Assembly: GCA_963714145.1 (NCBI GenBank)
Contig: OY970235.1
Location: forward strand, 1,364,001 to 1,428,000
DNA from: JBBWZH01 sp035544115
GTDB taxonomy: Bacteria; Actinomycetota; Actinomycetes; Mycobacteriales; CADCTP01
Length of the DNA: 64,000 nucleotides
Direction of reading: 5' to 3'
Positions 8,194 through 16,776 of this stretch are shown here, piece after piece (within the stretch, counting starts at the first letter, position 1; each line of letters opens with the position of its first letter). Below the pieces are notes generated by a model. The model ran no database searches and was not told the DNA's origin. It saw only the letters and a program-made list of their open reading frames with translations. A program made the position numbers and the translations under genes.

Positions 8194-9342
8194 CTAGCCG
8201 GCGCCGACCTGCTGCTGGTCGAGCAGGGTCCGGGCAAGCTGGGTCCGGGAGGTGACGCCGACTTTGCGGAAGACCTTTCGGAGGTGGTATTCGACGGTGT
8301 TCGGGCTGATGAACAACCGGGCCGCGACCTGCCGGTTGGAGGAGCCCTCGGCCACCAGCCGGGCGACCTGTGTCTCTTGTGGAGTGAGCCGGTCGGCAGC
8401 CCCGGCTCCGCGCCGGCCGACGCGTTCGCCGGTGGCGTGCAACTCCAGCCCCGCGCGCCGCGCGAACGCATCGAAGCCCAGCGCGTCGAACGCGTCGCGG
8501 GCCGCGCGCAGCTGCTCCCTGGCGTCCCGCCGGCGGCGTCGACGGCGTAGCCATTCGCCGTAGAGCAGCCGGGTGCGGGCGAGCTGGGCGGTCGAGCCCG
8601 ACTGTCCTATGTGGTCGATGGCCTGCCGGTAGAGAGCCTCGGCCGGACCGTCGCCGGCGAGCAGCGCGCGGCAGCGGGCGACCAGCCCGTGCGCGAGTTC
8701 GTCGCCGCCGGCGGCCCGATCCGACAGCCGTTCCAACGCCGACCCGGCGGCGCCGCGGTCGCCGGATCGGGTCGCCGCTTCGACGAGATCCGGCAGCACG
8801 TGGGTGCCCAGGCCGGGCGGATCGTCGCGGTAGACGTCCAGCGCCCAGGTCAGCGCCACCTCGTAGCGGCCCAGCCCCAGCTCCAGGACGGTCAGCGCGT
8901 ACCGCGCCGCGGCGAGGTCCGCGGCGCGGCCCGGCCCGAGCCGGTTCCGCAGCAGACCCTCGGCGGCCGACCGGGTCTCGACCTCCCTCCCGCGCCAGGC
9001 CAGCGACATCAGCTCGTCGAGCCCGGACCGGCCCGCGGGATCCAGCCCGGTGGGCAGCGCGACCACCAGCGCGACCGGCTCGACCCCCAGCCGCCGGGCC
9101 GCGACGGCCAGCACCTCGGTCGTCGACCGGTCGAGCCCGCGCGCCCCGTCGACGGCGACGAACCCGTCGGGCGCCCCGGCCAGCAGGCGATCGACCGCCG
9201 CCTGTCCATTGTGGAGCGTCAGCAGCGCGAGCCGCACCGCCGGGACCGGCTGCGGCGCCGCCGCCGGCCCGGCCGCCGGCTCGTGACCGGCAGGAGATCC
9301 CGGTATCAGGTGGTCCCCGTTCAGCGTGGCGGCGACGGTCAT
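8194..9342 (-). CDS. LuxR-family regulator, shortened LAL-like
   Basis: A 382-residue protein from ATG 9342 with GAGGAG 6 bases upstream. The C-terminus (about 318-378) is a LuxR/FixJ helix-turn-helix: LTPQETQVARLVAEGSSNRQ followed by LFISPNTVEYHLRKVFRKVGV. The rest is alanine-rich helical repeats like the TPR-like part of large LAL (LuxR with ATPase) regulators. Segment DGFVAVDGARGLDRSTTEVLAV aligns with the Walker B neighbourhood of LAL ATPases, but the acidic pair is lost and no Walker A exists, so the ATPase is missing. It looks like an N-terminally truncated, possibly still DNA-binding, LAL derivative. Confidence 0.85.
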   Translation of the reverse strand: MTVAATLNGDHLIPGSPAGHEPAAGPAAAPQPVPAVRLALLTLHNGQAAVDRLLAGAPDGFVAVDGARGLDRSTTEVLAVAARRLGVEPVALVVALPTGLDPAGRSGLDELMSLAWRGREVETRSAAEGLLRNRLGPGRAADLAAARYALTVLELGLGRYEVALTWALDVYRDDPPGLGTHVLPDLVEAATRSGDRGAAGSALERLSDRAAGGDELAHGLVARCRALLAGDGPAEALYRQAIDHIGQSGSTAQLARTRLLYGEWLRRRRRRRDAREQLRAARDAFDALGFDAFARRAGLELHATGERVGRRGAGAADRLTPQETQVARLVAEGSSNRQVAARLFISPNTVEYHLRKVFRKVGVTSRTQLARTLLDQQQVGAG

Positions 9343-9482
9343 GTTCGGCTCCTCGACGGACGGCACATCGTGCAGTTTCCGGCGCCGCCGGGCCCGCCGG
9401 TACGTGCTGCCGCCACGGAACGGCAGGCCGGCTTGTGCCGCCCGCACAACGAGGTCGCCCGCGCCGCGGACTAGGGAATCCG

Positions 9483-9758
9483 GTGATTCGAGCGGCCGCC
9501 GGCGGCTCCTACCGTTGCGGCAACGTCGCGCTCACCGGGCCGACCCCCAGCTCCCACAACGTCGAGCACTCGATCAGGAAGGCGCTCGAGCGCGACGCCA
9601 GGCTGGACGCCGGCAACATCGTCGTCGCCACCGCCCCCGGCGCGGTGACCCTCAACGGGACAGTCGCGTCCTGGGCCGAGCACGAGGCCGCCGTCGCCGC
9701 CGCCTGGGCCGCTCCGGGCGTCCGGACCGTCCACGACAACCTCACCGTCTCCTACTGA
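9483..9758 (+). CDS. BON-domain protein, short, possibly an N-terminally truncated copy
   Basis: From GTG 9483 the product is 91 residues and contains one BON domain: VEHSIRKALERDARLDAGNIVV, VTLNGTVASWAEHEAAVAAAW and VRTVHDNLTV. A short stretch before it (CGNVALTGP) resembles the end of another BON unit, hinting that the gene is the remnant of a multi-BON protein like its neighbour. BON domains bind phospholipid or other hydrophobic surfaces at membranes. No signal peptide is visible. No good Shine-Dalgarno precedes the start, so the start is uncertain. The stop is 33 bases before the next BON gene, and both are probably co-transcribed. Confidence 0.65.
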   Translation: MIRAAAGGSYRCGNVALTGPTPSSHNVEHSIRKALERDARLDAGNIVVATAPGAVTLNGTVASWAEHEAAVAAAWAAPGVRTVHDNLTVSY

Positions 9759-9791
9759 ACCGGCAGCACCCGACACCGGAAGGACATGAAC

Positions 9792-10445
9792 ATGGCGAAG
9801 ACCAGGGACATCCGCGCGGCCGTCGAGGCGGAGCTGACCTTCGACCCGCGGGTCGACCCGGCCGGCATCACGGTCAAGAACGTCGGTGGCGAGGTGGCAC
9901 TGAACGGCACCGTGCCCAGCTATCCGCAGTACCTGCAGGCCGCCGCCGGCGCTCGGCGCGTCGCCGGCGTGACCAAGGTCCACAACCACCTCGAGGTCGT
10001 GCTGCCCGACGCCGACTACCGCGACGACGCGCTGCTGACCACCGCGGCGAACAACGCGCTCGCGCTGAACATCACCGTGCCGCCGGGCATCGAAGCGACC
10101 GCGAGCGACGGCAACGTGCAGCTGTCCGGGATCGTGCGGTACGGCGCTGACCGGGCCGCCGCGGAGCGGGCGGTGGCCACGCTCACCGGCGTCCGCAGCG
10201 TCCGGGACGACATCGACATCAGCTACGACGGCGACCCGGCCAACGCCACCTTCCTCGTTCAGGCAGCCCTCGACCGCTACGCCCTGCTCGACGACGACAG
10301 CAGCGTCGCGGTCACCACCGGCGGATCGACCGTGACGCTGGCCGGCCACGTCCGCACCTGGGCCGAGCACGACGCGGTAGTCGACGCCGCCTGGATGGCC
10401 GGCGGCGTCTTCGACGTACGCGACGACCTGTCCGTAACCGGCTGA
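9792..10445 (+). CDS. Triple BON-domain protein
   Basis: A 217-residue protein with three tandem BON domains (about 3-70, 75-145, 150-215), each with the pattern helix, G-x-V-x-L-x-G, long helix, then V-x-x-V-x-(N/D). The alternative ATG at 9786 lies only 2 bases after the AAGG ribosome site at 9780-9783, whereas ATG 9792 is 8 bases away, so I prefer 9792. No signal peptide or membrane segment. Cytoplasmic actinobacterial proteins of this kind are often called hyperosmotically inducible or transport-associated proteins, but the molecular role is not established. Paired with the short BON gene upstream. Confidence 0.82.
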   Translation: MAKTRDIRAAVEAELTFDPRVDPAGITVKNVGGEVALNGTVPSYPQYLQAAAGARRVAGVTKVHNHLEVVLPDADYRDDALLTTAANNALALNITVPPGIEATASDGNVQLSGIVRYGADRAAAERAVATLTGVRSVRDDIDISYDGDPANATFLVQAALDRYALLDDDSSVAVTTGGSTVTLAGHVRTWAEHDAVVDAAWMAGGVFDVRDDLSVTG

Positions 10446-10625
10446 CCGGACGCGCCGCCCCGGCGCGGCCGGCCCCCGATCCACCCCGGCCGCGCGCCGC
10501 CGACCATCGACTATTGGGCCGAGTCTGCCTGGAGAAGGTGGACTGGGTCCCTACCGCGGTCGGTGCGGCGGTGGCGGCGTCGTTGACCGGGCAAATCCGG
10601 TTGCCCGGCGCGGGATAGTCGGGTC

Positions 10626-11657
10626 ATGACCAACGCCTTCGACTTGGTGGACACGCAGATCCGTTCCTGGGTCGAGGAGCGGGACTTCTCCGGCATCGCC
10701 GCGGTCCGCCGCGGCGGGATCGTCGAGTTCGAGGGCTGCTACGGCCTGGCGAACAGGTCGGACTCAGTGCCGATCACCCCGCGGACCCGGTTCGCGGTGG
10801 CGTCGGTGTCGAAGATGTTCACCGCGGCGGCCGTCGGCACGCTGGTCCGGGATGGGCGGGTCGCGTTCGACACGCCCGTGGTGTCGGTGCTGCCGGCCGA
10901 TCGCAGGCCGGCCACGCTGCGGCCGGACGTGACCGTGCACCACCTGCTCACTCACACCTCGGGCATCGCCGACTACGCCGAGGAGGAGGACGAGGAATTC
11001 GACTACGGCGCGCTGTGGGCGGACCGGCCGGTCGCCGGGATGTTGCGGCCGGCGGACTTCCTGCCGCTGTTCGGCGACCTCGAGCCCTACCGGCCGCCGG
11101 GCGGCCCCTGCCAGTACTCGAACGCCGGCTTCATCGTCCTCGCGCTGATCGTCGAGGAGCTGACCGGGCAGCCGTTCGTCGAGGCCGTCGGCGAGCGGGT
11201 GTTCGGGCCCGCGGGCATGACCGCGAGCGGCTACTTCCGCACCGACGACGTCCGGCCGGACGTCGCGGTCGGATATCTGCCGCGGGCCTCCCGCGACGAG
11301 CCGTGGCGCACCAACGTGCACGCCACGCCGGTCGTCGGCGGCGGGGACGGCGGGGCGTGCGCGACCGCCGCGGACGTCGACCGGTTCCTCCGCGCCTACG
11401 ACGACGGCTCGCTGTTCGGGCCCGCGCTGCGGGACGAGATGCTGACGGCGCGCACGACCGCCGAGCCGGGGGTCGAGTGCTGCTACGGCGTGTACCTGTT
11501 CGGCGGGTGCTTCGGGCACGTCGGCGGCGACCCGGGCGTGTCCGCGATCGCGCAGCGGCTGTCCGCGGCGGACCTGTCCGTCGTGGTGCTGTGCAACGTG
11601 GAGGTGCCGATCCTGGCGGCCCGCAACCAGCTGCTGGCCGCGGCTACCGGAGCCTGA
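10626..11657 (+). CDS. Serine hydrolase of the beta-lactamase/class C family
   Basis: A 343-residue protein with the three catalytic elements of penicillin-recognising serine hydrolases: SVSK (nucleophile S60, K63), YSN (Y164) and HVGG (H298) in place of the KTG box. VHHLLTHTSGIADY is a typical family segment following the active-site helix. No signal peptide is seen, so it probably works in the cytoplasm as an esterase, D-aminopeptidase or similar rather than as an antibiotic-hydrolysing enzyme. ATG 10626 is the first methionine of the frame. It stands alone, 180 bases after the BON genes and 49 bases before a small envelope protein. Confidence 0.85.
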   Translation: MTNAFDLVDTQIRSWVEERDFSGIAAVRRGGIVEFEGCYGLANRSDSVPITPRTRFAVASVSKMFTAAAVGTLVRDGRVAFDTPVVSVLPADRRPATLRPDVTVHHLLTHTSGIADYAEEEDEEFDYGALWADRPVAGMLRPADFLPLFGDLEPYRPPGGPCQYSNAGFIVLALIVEELTGQPFVEAVGERVFGPAGMTASGYFRTDDVRPDVAVGYLPRASRDEPWRTNVHATPVVGGGDGGACATAADVDRFLRAYDDGSLFGPALRDEMLTARTTAEPGVECCYGVYLFGGCFGHVGGDPGVSAIAQRLSAADLSVVVLCNVEVPILAARNQLLAAATGA

Positions 11658-11706
11658 GCGGGCCCGGCTGGCCGGAAGCGCGCCGGTCGCCCCTACCCTG
11701 GCTGCC

Positions 11707-12159
11707 ATGCCCGACAACGCGACCGCCCGGCGCCGTGGCTGGACGGTCTGGCTCCTCAGCGTCGTCCTGCTGCTGCTGTGTGGCGGCCTGCTCCTGGTCG
11801 CCGTCGGCTGCCTGAACGCCAAGGACGAGAGCGACAAGCCCGGGATGCGCGCCGCGGCCGAGGCGTATCTCACCGCGGTCGTCCGCCGCGAGTACGGCAC
11901 CGCCTACGACCTGCTCTGCGCCCGCGACCGCGGCAGTCGGCCGCGGGCGACATTTCAGCCCACGCGCGGCAGCACCGACCCGACCGGCTTCCGCATCACC
12001 GCCGTCGCCATCGAGCGCCCCGACGGGGTTGGCGGAGCCGTCACCGTCCGCACGGTGACCGCCGAAATCACCCGGGCGGACTACCCGAGTTCGGAGGTGG
12101 CGCTCTCCCTCGAGAAGCAGGGCGGCGCCTGGAAGGTGTGCAGCCCACCGAACGTGTGA
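11707..12159 (+). CDS. Small single-pass envelope protein of unknown function
   Basis: A 150-residue protein with a hydrophobic helix at about residues 14-34 rich in Leu and Val, ending at VGC, so it could be a lipoprotein or an anchored protein. The remainder (RAAAEAYLTAVVRREYGTAYDLLC onward) looks like a small NTF2/DUF4878-type alpha+beta domain commonly found outside the membrane in actinomycetes, with three Cys in the exported part. No enzyme motif seen. Convergent with the next gene. Confidence 0.6.
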   Translation: MPDNATARRRGWTVWLLSVVLLLLCGGLLLVAVGCLNAKDESDKPGMRAAAEAYLTAVVRREYGTAYDLLCARDRGSRPRATFQPTRGSTDPTGFRITAVAIERPDGVGGAVTVRTVTAEITRADYPSSEVALSLEKQGGAWKVCSPPNV

Positions 12160-12234
12160 TGCCGGGCGGGCCAGGGTGCTCACCCCGGCTCGACGGCGAC
12201 CCGCGGTCGGTCCGGTAGCTACGAATCGTGATTG

Positions 12235-13242
12235 TCAGCCGTCCCGGTCGAGGCCGACGCCGATCGCGGTGGTGTCCCGCGCGGCGGCGGAGACCACCAG
12301 GTGCTGGGCGTGGAAGCCGGCCGGGACGACGAAGCAGGCCGACCTGGTCGTGCCCGGTTGGCCCGCGCTGGTGGCCCCGTCGCCGGTAGTGGTGGTTCCG
12401 TCGAACGTGGTGCCCGGCTGGCCGCAGTCGGCCGCACGCACCAGCCGGGCGGCGCCCGGTCCGCGGCCGATCAGTTCGAGCGCGAGGTAGGCGGGGTCGC
12501 CCGGGCCGCTGGCCGTGACCCGCACCGGCACGACCAGGACGCGGAACTCACCCAGCCAGCTCGCCGCGCCGGCCGGCGGTCGCTCGGTCAGCAGGCCGGT
12601 GACCGTCAGCGTGACGTTGCCGACCCGCACCTGGTCACCGGTCGCCGCCTTCCGGGCCGGGAAGGAGGCCGCGTCGTCGTAGATCTGCAGGCCGACCCGG
12701 TCGGGCAGCGGGCCGGTGCGGTCGATCTCCGGCCCGCGCAGCCCGACCAGCCCGGCCGCCAGTACCGCCGCGGCCGCCACCGCCACGGTCGGCGCCGGCG
12801 CCGCCACCCGCCACATCCCGCGCGCCCAGGTCGCCGCCGACACCAGCACCCCGACACCCAGCACCAGCAGGAGGACCCGCCCGCCGTTGAACCGCCGGTC
12901 CTGGCTGCGCTCGGCGCTGCGCACCCCGACCACGTGCCCGGTGGCCCGGGACAGCCGCAGCACGACCGGGTCCCCGTACGACAGCCGGCCCGACTCGCCA
13001 AGGGTCAGGGCCCGGCCGTCCTCCGCCCGCGCCTCGTTCCGGTTGGTCCTGATGTCCCGGCCACCCCGGCTCGAGTGCCGCACCGGCTCGTTCTCGCTCA
13101 CCACGGCCCGCACCACCGTGGTCGGCGCGACCGCGTCTGCCGCCACCAGCGCCACCGCCACCACCGCGGCCCCGGTGACCGCGACCGCCACCAGCGCCAC
13201 CCACGCCGGCACCCGCTCCCATCGCACCCCACCACCGGACAT
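12235..13242 (-). CDS. Three-helix membrane protein of unknown function
   Basis: A 335-residue protein from ATG 13242. Hydrophobic helices lie at about 13-36, 121-140 and 150-168. The loop between the first two (about 40-115) is polar, with a possible DUF3592-like region (RLSYGDPVVLRL, RATGHVVGV). The C-terminal half contains a Thr/Gly-rich stretch and beta-rich segments such as GLQIYDDAASFPARK and ends in a likely extracellular domain. No catalytic motif is recognised. Overlapping frames here look equally long but have arginine- and proline-rich shadow composition. Convergent with the small envelope protein, divergent in role from the dehydrogenase upstream on the same strand. Confidence 0.6.
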   Translation of the reverse strand: MSGGGVRWERVPAWVALVAVAVTGAAVVAVALVAADAVAPTTVVRAVVSENEPVRHSSRGGRDIRTNRNEARAEDGRALTLGESGRLSYGDPVVLRLSRATGHVVGVRSAERSQDRRFNGGRVLLLVLGVGVLVSAATWARGMWRVAAPAPTVAVAAAAVLAAGLVGLRGPEIDRTGPLPDRVGLQIYDDAASFPARKAATGDQVRVGNVTLTVTGLLTERPPAGAASWLGEFRVLVVPVRVTASGPGDPAYLALELIGRGPGAARLVRAADCGQPGTTFDGTTTTGDGATSAGQPGTTRSACFVVPAGFHAQHLVVSAAARDTTAIGVGLDRDG

Positions 13243-13286
13243 AACACCAGAAGCTACCCGACCAGGTAAGCGAACCAGCGGCGTTG

Positions 13287-14315
13287 TCAGTCCCAGCAGT
13301 TCACGAGCATCTTGAGGACGTGCTGGGTGCCGTCGGCAAGTCGGTCGAAGGCCGCCGGGGCGTCCTGGAGACGTACCTCGTGTGTTATCAGCGGTGCGAC
13401 CCGTAGCGCGCCCGAGGCGAGATACCGGACCGCGGTCCGGACGTCGTCGTCCCACATGTGCGCGGCCGAGCCCTGGACGTGCTTCTCGGCCAGGACGATG
13501 TCGCGGATGTCGACGGCCACATCCTCGATGGGAACGCCGAGCAGCACGACCGTTCCGCCGCGACGGGCGAGAAGTATGGACTCGCGTGCGGACTGTGCGG
13601 TGCCCGCGCACTCGACAGTGAGATCCGCGCCCCGGTCCGGGAGCGACCGCGCCACGAGCGTACGGCGGGAGTCCTGGTCCGGGGCCCACGCGGGGTGCAG
13701 CGCGAGTGTCCGGGCGATCTCACGACGCCACCCGGTGGGTTCGAGCACGATCACGTCGGCCGCCCCCGAGTGGGTCAGGAGTTGCGCGACGAGTAGCCCG
13801 ACGGTGCCGCCGCCGACCACCACGGCACTCGTGCCGAGCACGGATCCCAGCCGCCGAACGGCGCGAACGGCTACCGCGGCGGGCTCGGCCAGCGCCGCGT
13901 GCCGGACGTCAAGCCCGTCCGGTAGGGCGATCAGCCGGTTCGCGCGTCCCAGCACGTACTCGGCAAGCCCACCGTCGACGTGCTGCCCGGTGACGACGAG
14001 CTCGGCGCACAGTCCCTCCGCGTGGCGCTGGCACCAGTAGCAGCGACCGCAGCCGGTCACCACATCGACGACGACGGGCGTGCCCGCGGCCGGACCGGTG
14101 CCGTCCCGGGCCGGGACCTCGACCCGGCCGACGATTTCGTGACCGAGCACAACCGGGGGAGTCGCGACCACCGGGCCGTGCAGGTACTCCTCGAGGTCGC
14201 TACCGCAGAGCCCGGTCCAGAGAACCCGGACAATCGCCTCGTCGTCGTGCGCGGTCGGCACCGGCGCGTCTTCGACCCGGACCGCCCTCGGCCCGTACCA
14301 CCTGGCGCACTTCAC
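13287..14315 (-). CDS. Zinc-dependent medium-chain alcohol/polyol dehydrogenase
   Basis: A 342-residue MDR enzyme. GLCGSDLEEY carries the catalytic zinc cysteine, GHEIVGRVE the zinc histidine/glutamate, and the four structural-zinc cysteines appear in TGCGRCYWCQRHAEGLC. VVVGGGTVGLLVAQLL is the NAD(P)-binding loop. The pattern fits threonine/sorbitol/aldonate-type dehydrogenases. It starts at GTG 14315 and is divergent from the mannonate-dehydratase-like gene with a FadR regulator next to that, so oxidation of a sugar acid or polyol in a catabolic pathway is the likely job. Confidence 0.88.
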   Translation of the reverse strand: MKCARWYGPRAVRVEDAPVPTAHDDEAIVRVLWTGLCGSDLEEYLHGPVVATPPVVLGHEIVGRVEVPARDGTGPAAGTPVVVDVVTGCGRCYWCQRHAEGLCAELVVTGQHVDGGLAEYVLGRANRLIALPDGLDVRHAALAEPAAVAVRAVRRLGSVLGTSAVVVGGGTVGLLVAQLLTHSGAADVIVLEPTGWRREIARTLALHPAWAPDQDSRRTLVARSLPDRGADLTVECAGTAQSARESILLARRGGTVVLLGVPIEDVAVDIRDIVLAEKHVQGSAAHMWDDDVRTAVRYLASGALRVAPLITHEVRLQDAPAAFDRLADGTQHVLKMLVNCWD

Positions 14316-14452
14316 CGGACGCCGATCCTGGCGGCGGCGTTACCGCCCGGCGATCGACCCACCGATTCCCCTCAACCGCATGCTCGCCCCTTCGTGACGG
14401 CGGGTCGCCGTCCGCTCGACCCGGCTGGCGTCCGTGATAGTAGTGTGGCCTG

Positions 14453-14480
14453 ACCGGACTGACCAGTTGTGCGGTCCGGT
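14453..14480. promoter_or_regulatory. Inverted repeat between divergent sugar-acid genes
   Basis: ACCGGAC at 14453-14459 and GTCCGGT at 14474-14480 form a perfect 7-bp inverted repeat with a 14-base spacer in the dehydrogenase/dehydratase intergenic region, 33 bases before GTG 14514. It is a candidate operator for the FadR-type regulator encoded downstream; this is inference from position and symmetry only. Confidence 0.35.
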
Positions 14481-14513
14481 GCTGCCGGGTGAGACAGCAA
14501 CAGGAGGCTCCCA

Positions 14514-15726
14514 GTGAAGATCGCGGCCGCGGACGTCGTGATTTCCAGCCCGGGACGGAACTTCGTGACGCTGGTACTGCGGACCGATGACGGCCTGGTG
14601 GGCCTCGGTGATGCCACCGTGAACGGGCGTGAACTGGCGGTCGGGAGCTACCTGCGCGACCACGTCACCCCGATCCTGATCGGCCGGGACGCGCACGCGA
14701 TCGAGGACACCTGGCAGTACCTGTACCGCGGTGCGTACTGGCGCCGGGGCCCGATCACGATGGCGGCCATCGCGGCGGTCGACGTCGCCCTCTGGGACCT
14801 CAAGGCGCAGGCCGCCGGGCTGCCGCTGTACCAGCTTCCTCGGCGGCCGGAGCCGGGCCGCGATCCGCGCCTACGGGCACGCCCACGGGCGCGATCTCGA
14901 TCAGTTGACGGACTCGGTACGGGCACTGCTGGAGCAGGGCTTCGACGCGGTCCGGGTCCAGCTGTCGACCCCCGGCCTCGGGGCCGGCTACGGCGTGGCC
15001 GAGGCCCCCGACGGACGGTACGAGCCGGCCCGCGGGCAACGGCCGGTCGAGGAGCCGTTCGACCCGGGTCCCTACCTCCGCTCGGTCCCGGCCATGTTCG
15101 AGGAGCTGCGGAACACGTTCGGCCCGGCGATCGACCTGTTGCACGACGTGCATCACCGGCTCACCCCGATCCAGGCGGCCCGGCTCGGCAAATCCGTCGA
15201 GGGCTACGCGCCCTACTGGTTGGAGGACGTCTCCCCGGCCGAGAACCAGTCCGCGCTGCGACTGGTCCGCCAGCACACCACCGTGCCCCTCGCGACCGGC
15301 GAGACGTTCAATTCGGTCTTCGATTACCTGCAGTTGTTCGCCGACCAGTCCATCGACTACGTGCGCTCGTCCGTCACGCATGCCGGCGGTATCACCGGGC
15401 TGCGGCGCATCCTGGACATGGCCGCGGTCGGCCAGATCAAGAGCGCCATCCACGGGCCGACCGATGTGTCCCCGGTCGGTCTCGCCGCGGCGCTGCACCT
15501 CGATCTCGCCCTGCACAACTTCGGAATCCAGGAGTTCATGCAGCACGTCGACCTGACCTTCGAGGTCTTCGAGGTCGACTACGCTTTCGCCGACGGCTGC
15601 TTCCAACCGGGCGAACGACCGGGCCTCGGGGTCGGTTTCGATGCCCGGTCCGCCGAGCGGTTCCCGTACCAGGCGGCGTACCTCCCGGTCAGCCGGCTGC
15701 TCGACGGAACCGTTCACGATTGGTGA
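14514..15726 (+). pseudogene. D-mannonate-dehydratase-like enolase (ManD/RspA type), one frameshift
   Basis: Starts at GTG 14514 after AGGAGG (14502-14507). The first frame reads about 108 residues with good family match (VDVALWDLKAQAAGLPLYQL), then is lost at CAGCTTCCTCGG. Skipping one base near 14838 restores LGGRSRAAIRAYGHA and the rest to the stop at 15726, about 404 residues as in ManD. Enolase-superfamily ligands and catalytic residues are intact after the shift: DVHHRLTP, WLEDVSP, ATGETFN, IHGPTDVSP. The intact enzyme would dehydrate D-mannonate or D-gluconate-like acids to 2-keto-3-deoxy acids. The near-perfect conservation on both sides suggests a very recent mutation or a sequence error. 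Confidence 0.85.
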
Positions 15727-15788
15727 AGCTCCACCGGCGCGCCCTACGTTGAGCCCGGCGAGAGCGCCCCGACCGCGAGGAGGAGTCC

Positions 15789-16598
15789 GTGACCGAGGCC
15801 GAGCCCGGTCCTGCCCGTCGGCGGATACCGAGCCGGTCGAACTTCGAGGCCGACCTGATTCGGCAGATCCTGACCGGCACGCTGGCGGCGGGGGAGAAGC
15901 TGCCGGGCGAGCGGTCGCTCGCGGTCTCCAGCGGTCTGTCCCGGCCGGTGGTGCGCGAGGTCCTGCGCAGCCTGGTCGAACGCGGCCTCGTCGAGGTGTT
16001 CCCGGCCCGCGGCGCGTTCGTCCGGGCACCGGACTCCATGCAGCTCGCCGGCATGCTCGGCTCCGCGGCGCGGCACCAGCGGGCCACCCCGCGGCACCTC
16101 ATCGAGGCGCGGGAGATGATCGAGGGGCGGGCCGCGCGCAACGCCGCGCTGCGCGCCACCACCCAGGAGGTCGCGACCCTGCGCGACCTGGTGCGCGCCT
16201 TCGACGAGGCCGGCACGGTGATCGAGCGGGCCCGCTGCGACCTCGCCCTGCACGCGTCCATCGCCCAGCTGTCCGGCAATCCGGTGCTGGTGATCCTGTT
16301 CGGGGCGATCGCCCCGATGGTGATGGAGCTGCAGCTGCGCAGCCTGGCCGATCCGGCCGTGCTGCGACTGGGCGCGCCGCTGCACCATGACGTCGTCGAG
16401 GCGATCGCGGCCGGCGATGCCGAGACCGCCGCGCGGGCCATGACCCGCCACGTGGTGCTCGCCCGGGATCTCTACGGCCCGGACATGGACGTCCCGCTGG
16501 ACGACCTCGCGGTCGAGCGGGTCGCGTCGGTTCTCGGCGAGCACTCCGGGCTGTCCGGCCTGATCGACGACGTCCTCGATCACCTCGACCTGCCCTGA
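15789..16598 (+). CDS. FadR-type GntR-family transcriptional regulator (FCD)
   Basis: A 269-residue protein: N-terminal winged helix (GEKLPGERSLAVSSGLSRPV then VREVLRSLVERGLVEV) and an all-helical FCD effector domain with the metal-binding residues expected in DLALHASIAQLSGN and the late HHDVVEAI/MTRHVV histidines. GTG 15789 has an AGGAGGAG site 6-8 bases upstream. It lies 62 bases after the dehydratase-like gene and is probably co-transcribed. FCD regulators of this branch commonly repress hexuronate or aldonate catabolic genes and are released by the sugar acid, consistent with the two enzymes beside it. Confidence 0.9.
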   Translation: MTEAEPGPARRRIPSRSNFEADLIRQILTGTLAAGEKLPGERSLAVSSGLSRPVVREVLRSLVERGLVEVFPARGAFVRAPDSMQLAGMLGSAARHQRATPRHLIEAREMIEGRAARNAALRATTQEVATLRDLVRAFDEAGTVIERARCDLALHASIAQLSGNPVLVILFGAIAPMVMELQLRSLADPAVLRLGAPLHHDVVEAIAAGDAETAARAMTRHVVLARDLYGPDMDVPLDDLAVERVASVLGEHSGLSGLIDDVLDHLDLP

Positions 16599-16776
16599 CA
16601 CCGGGCTGACGCGGCGGGACGGAAACGCCGCGGACACCCCGGGCCAGCAACTGGTCTTACCGGTCTAGGCGATGGCCGACGGTACGCAGTCGGTGCAGGT
16701 GTCCCTGCGCCCGCAGGCCGCGGCTCGACCGGATCGAACGCCAGCCCGGGCCCGGGGGCCGCGGTATGCGGGTCGG

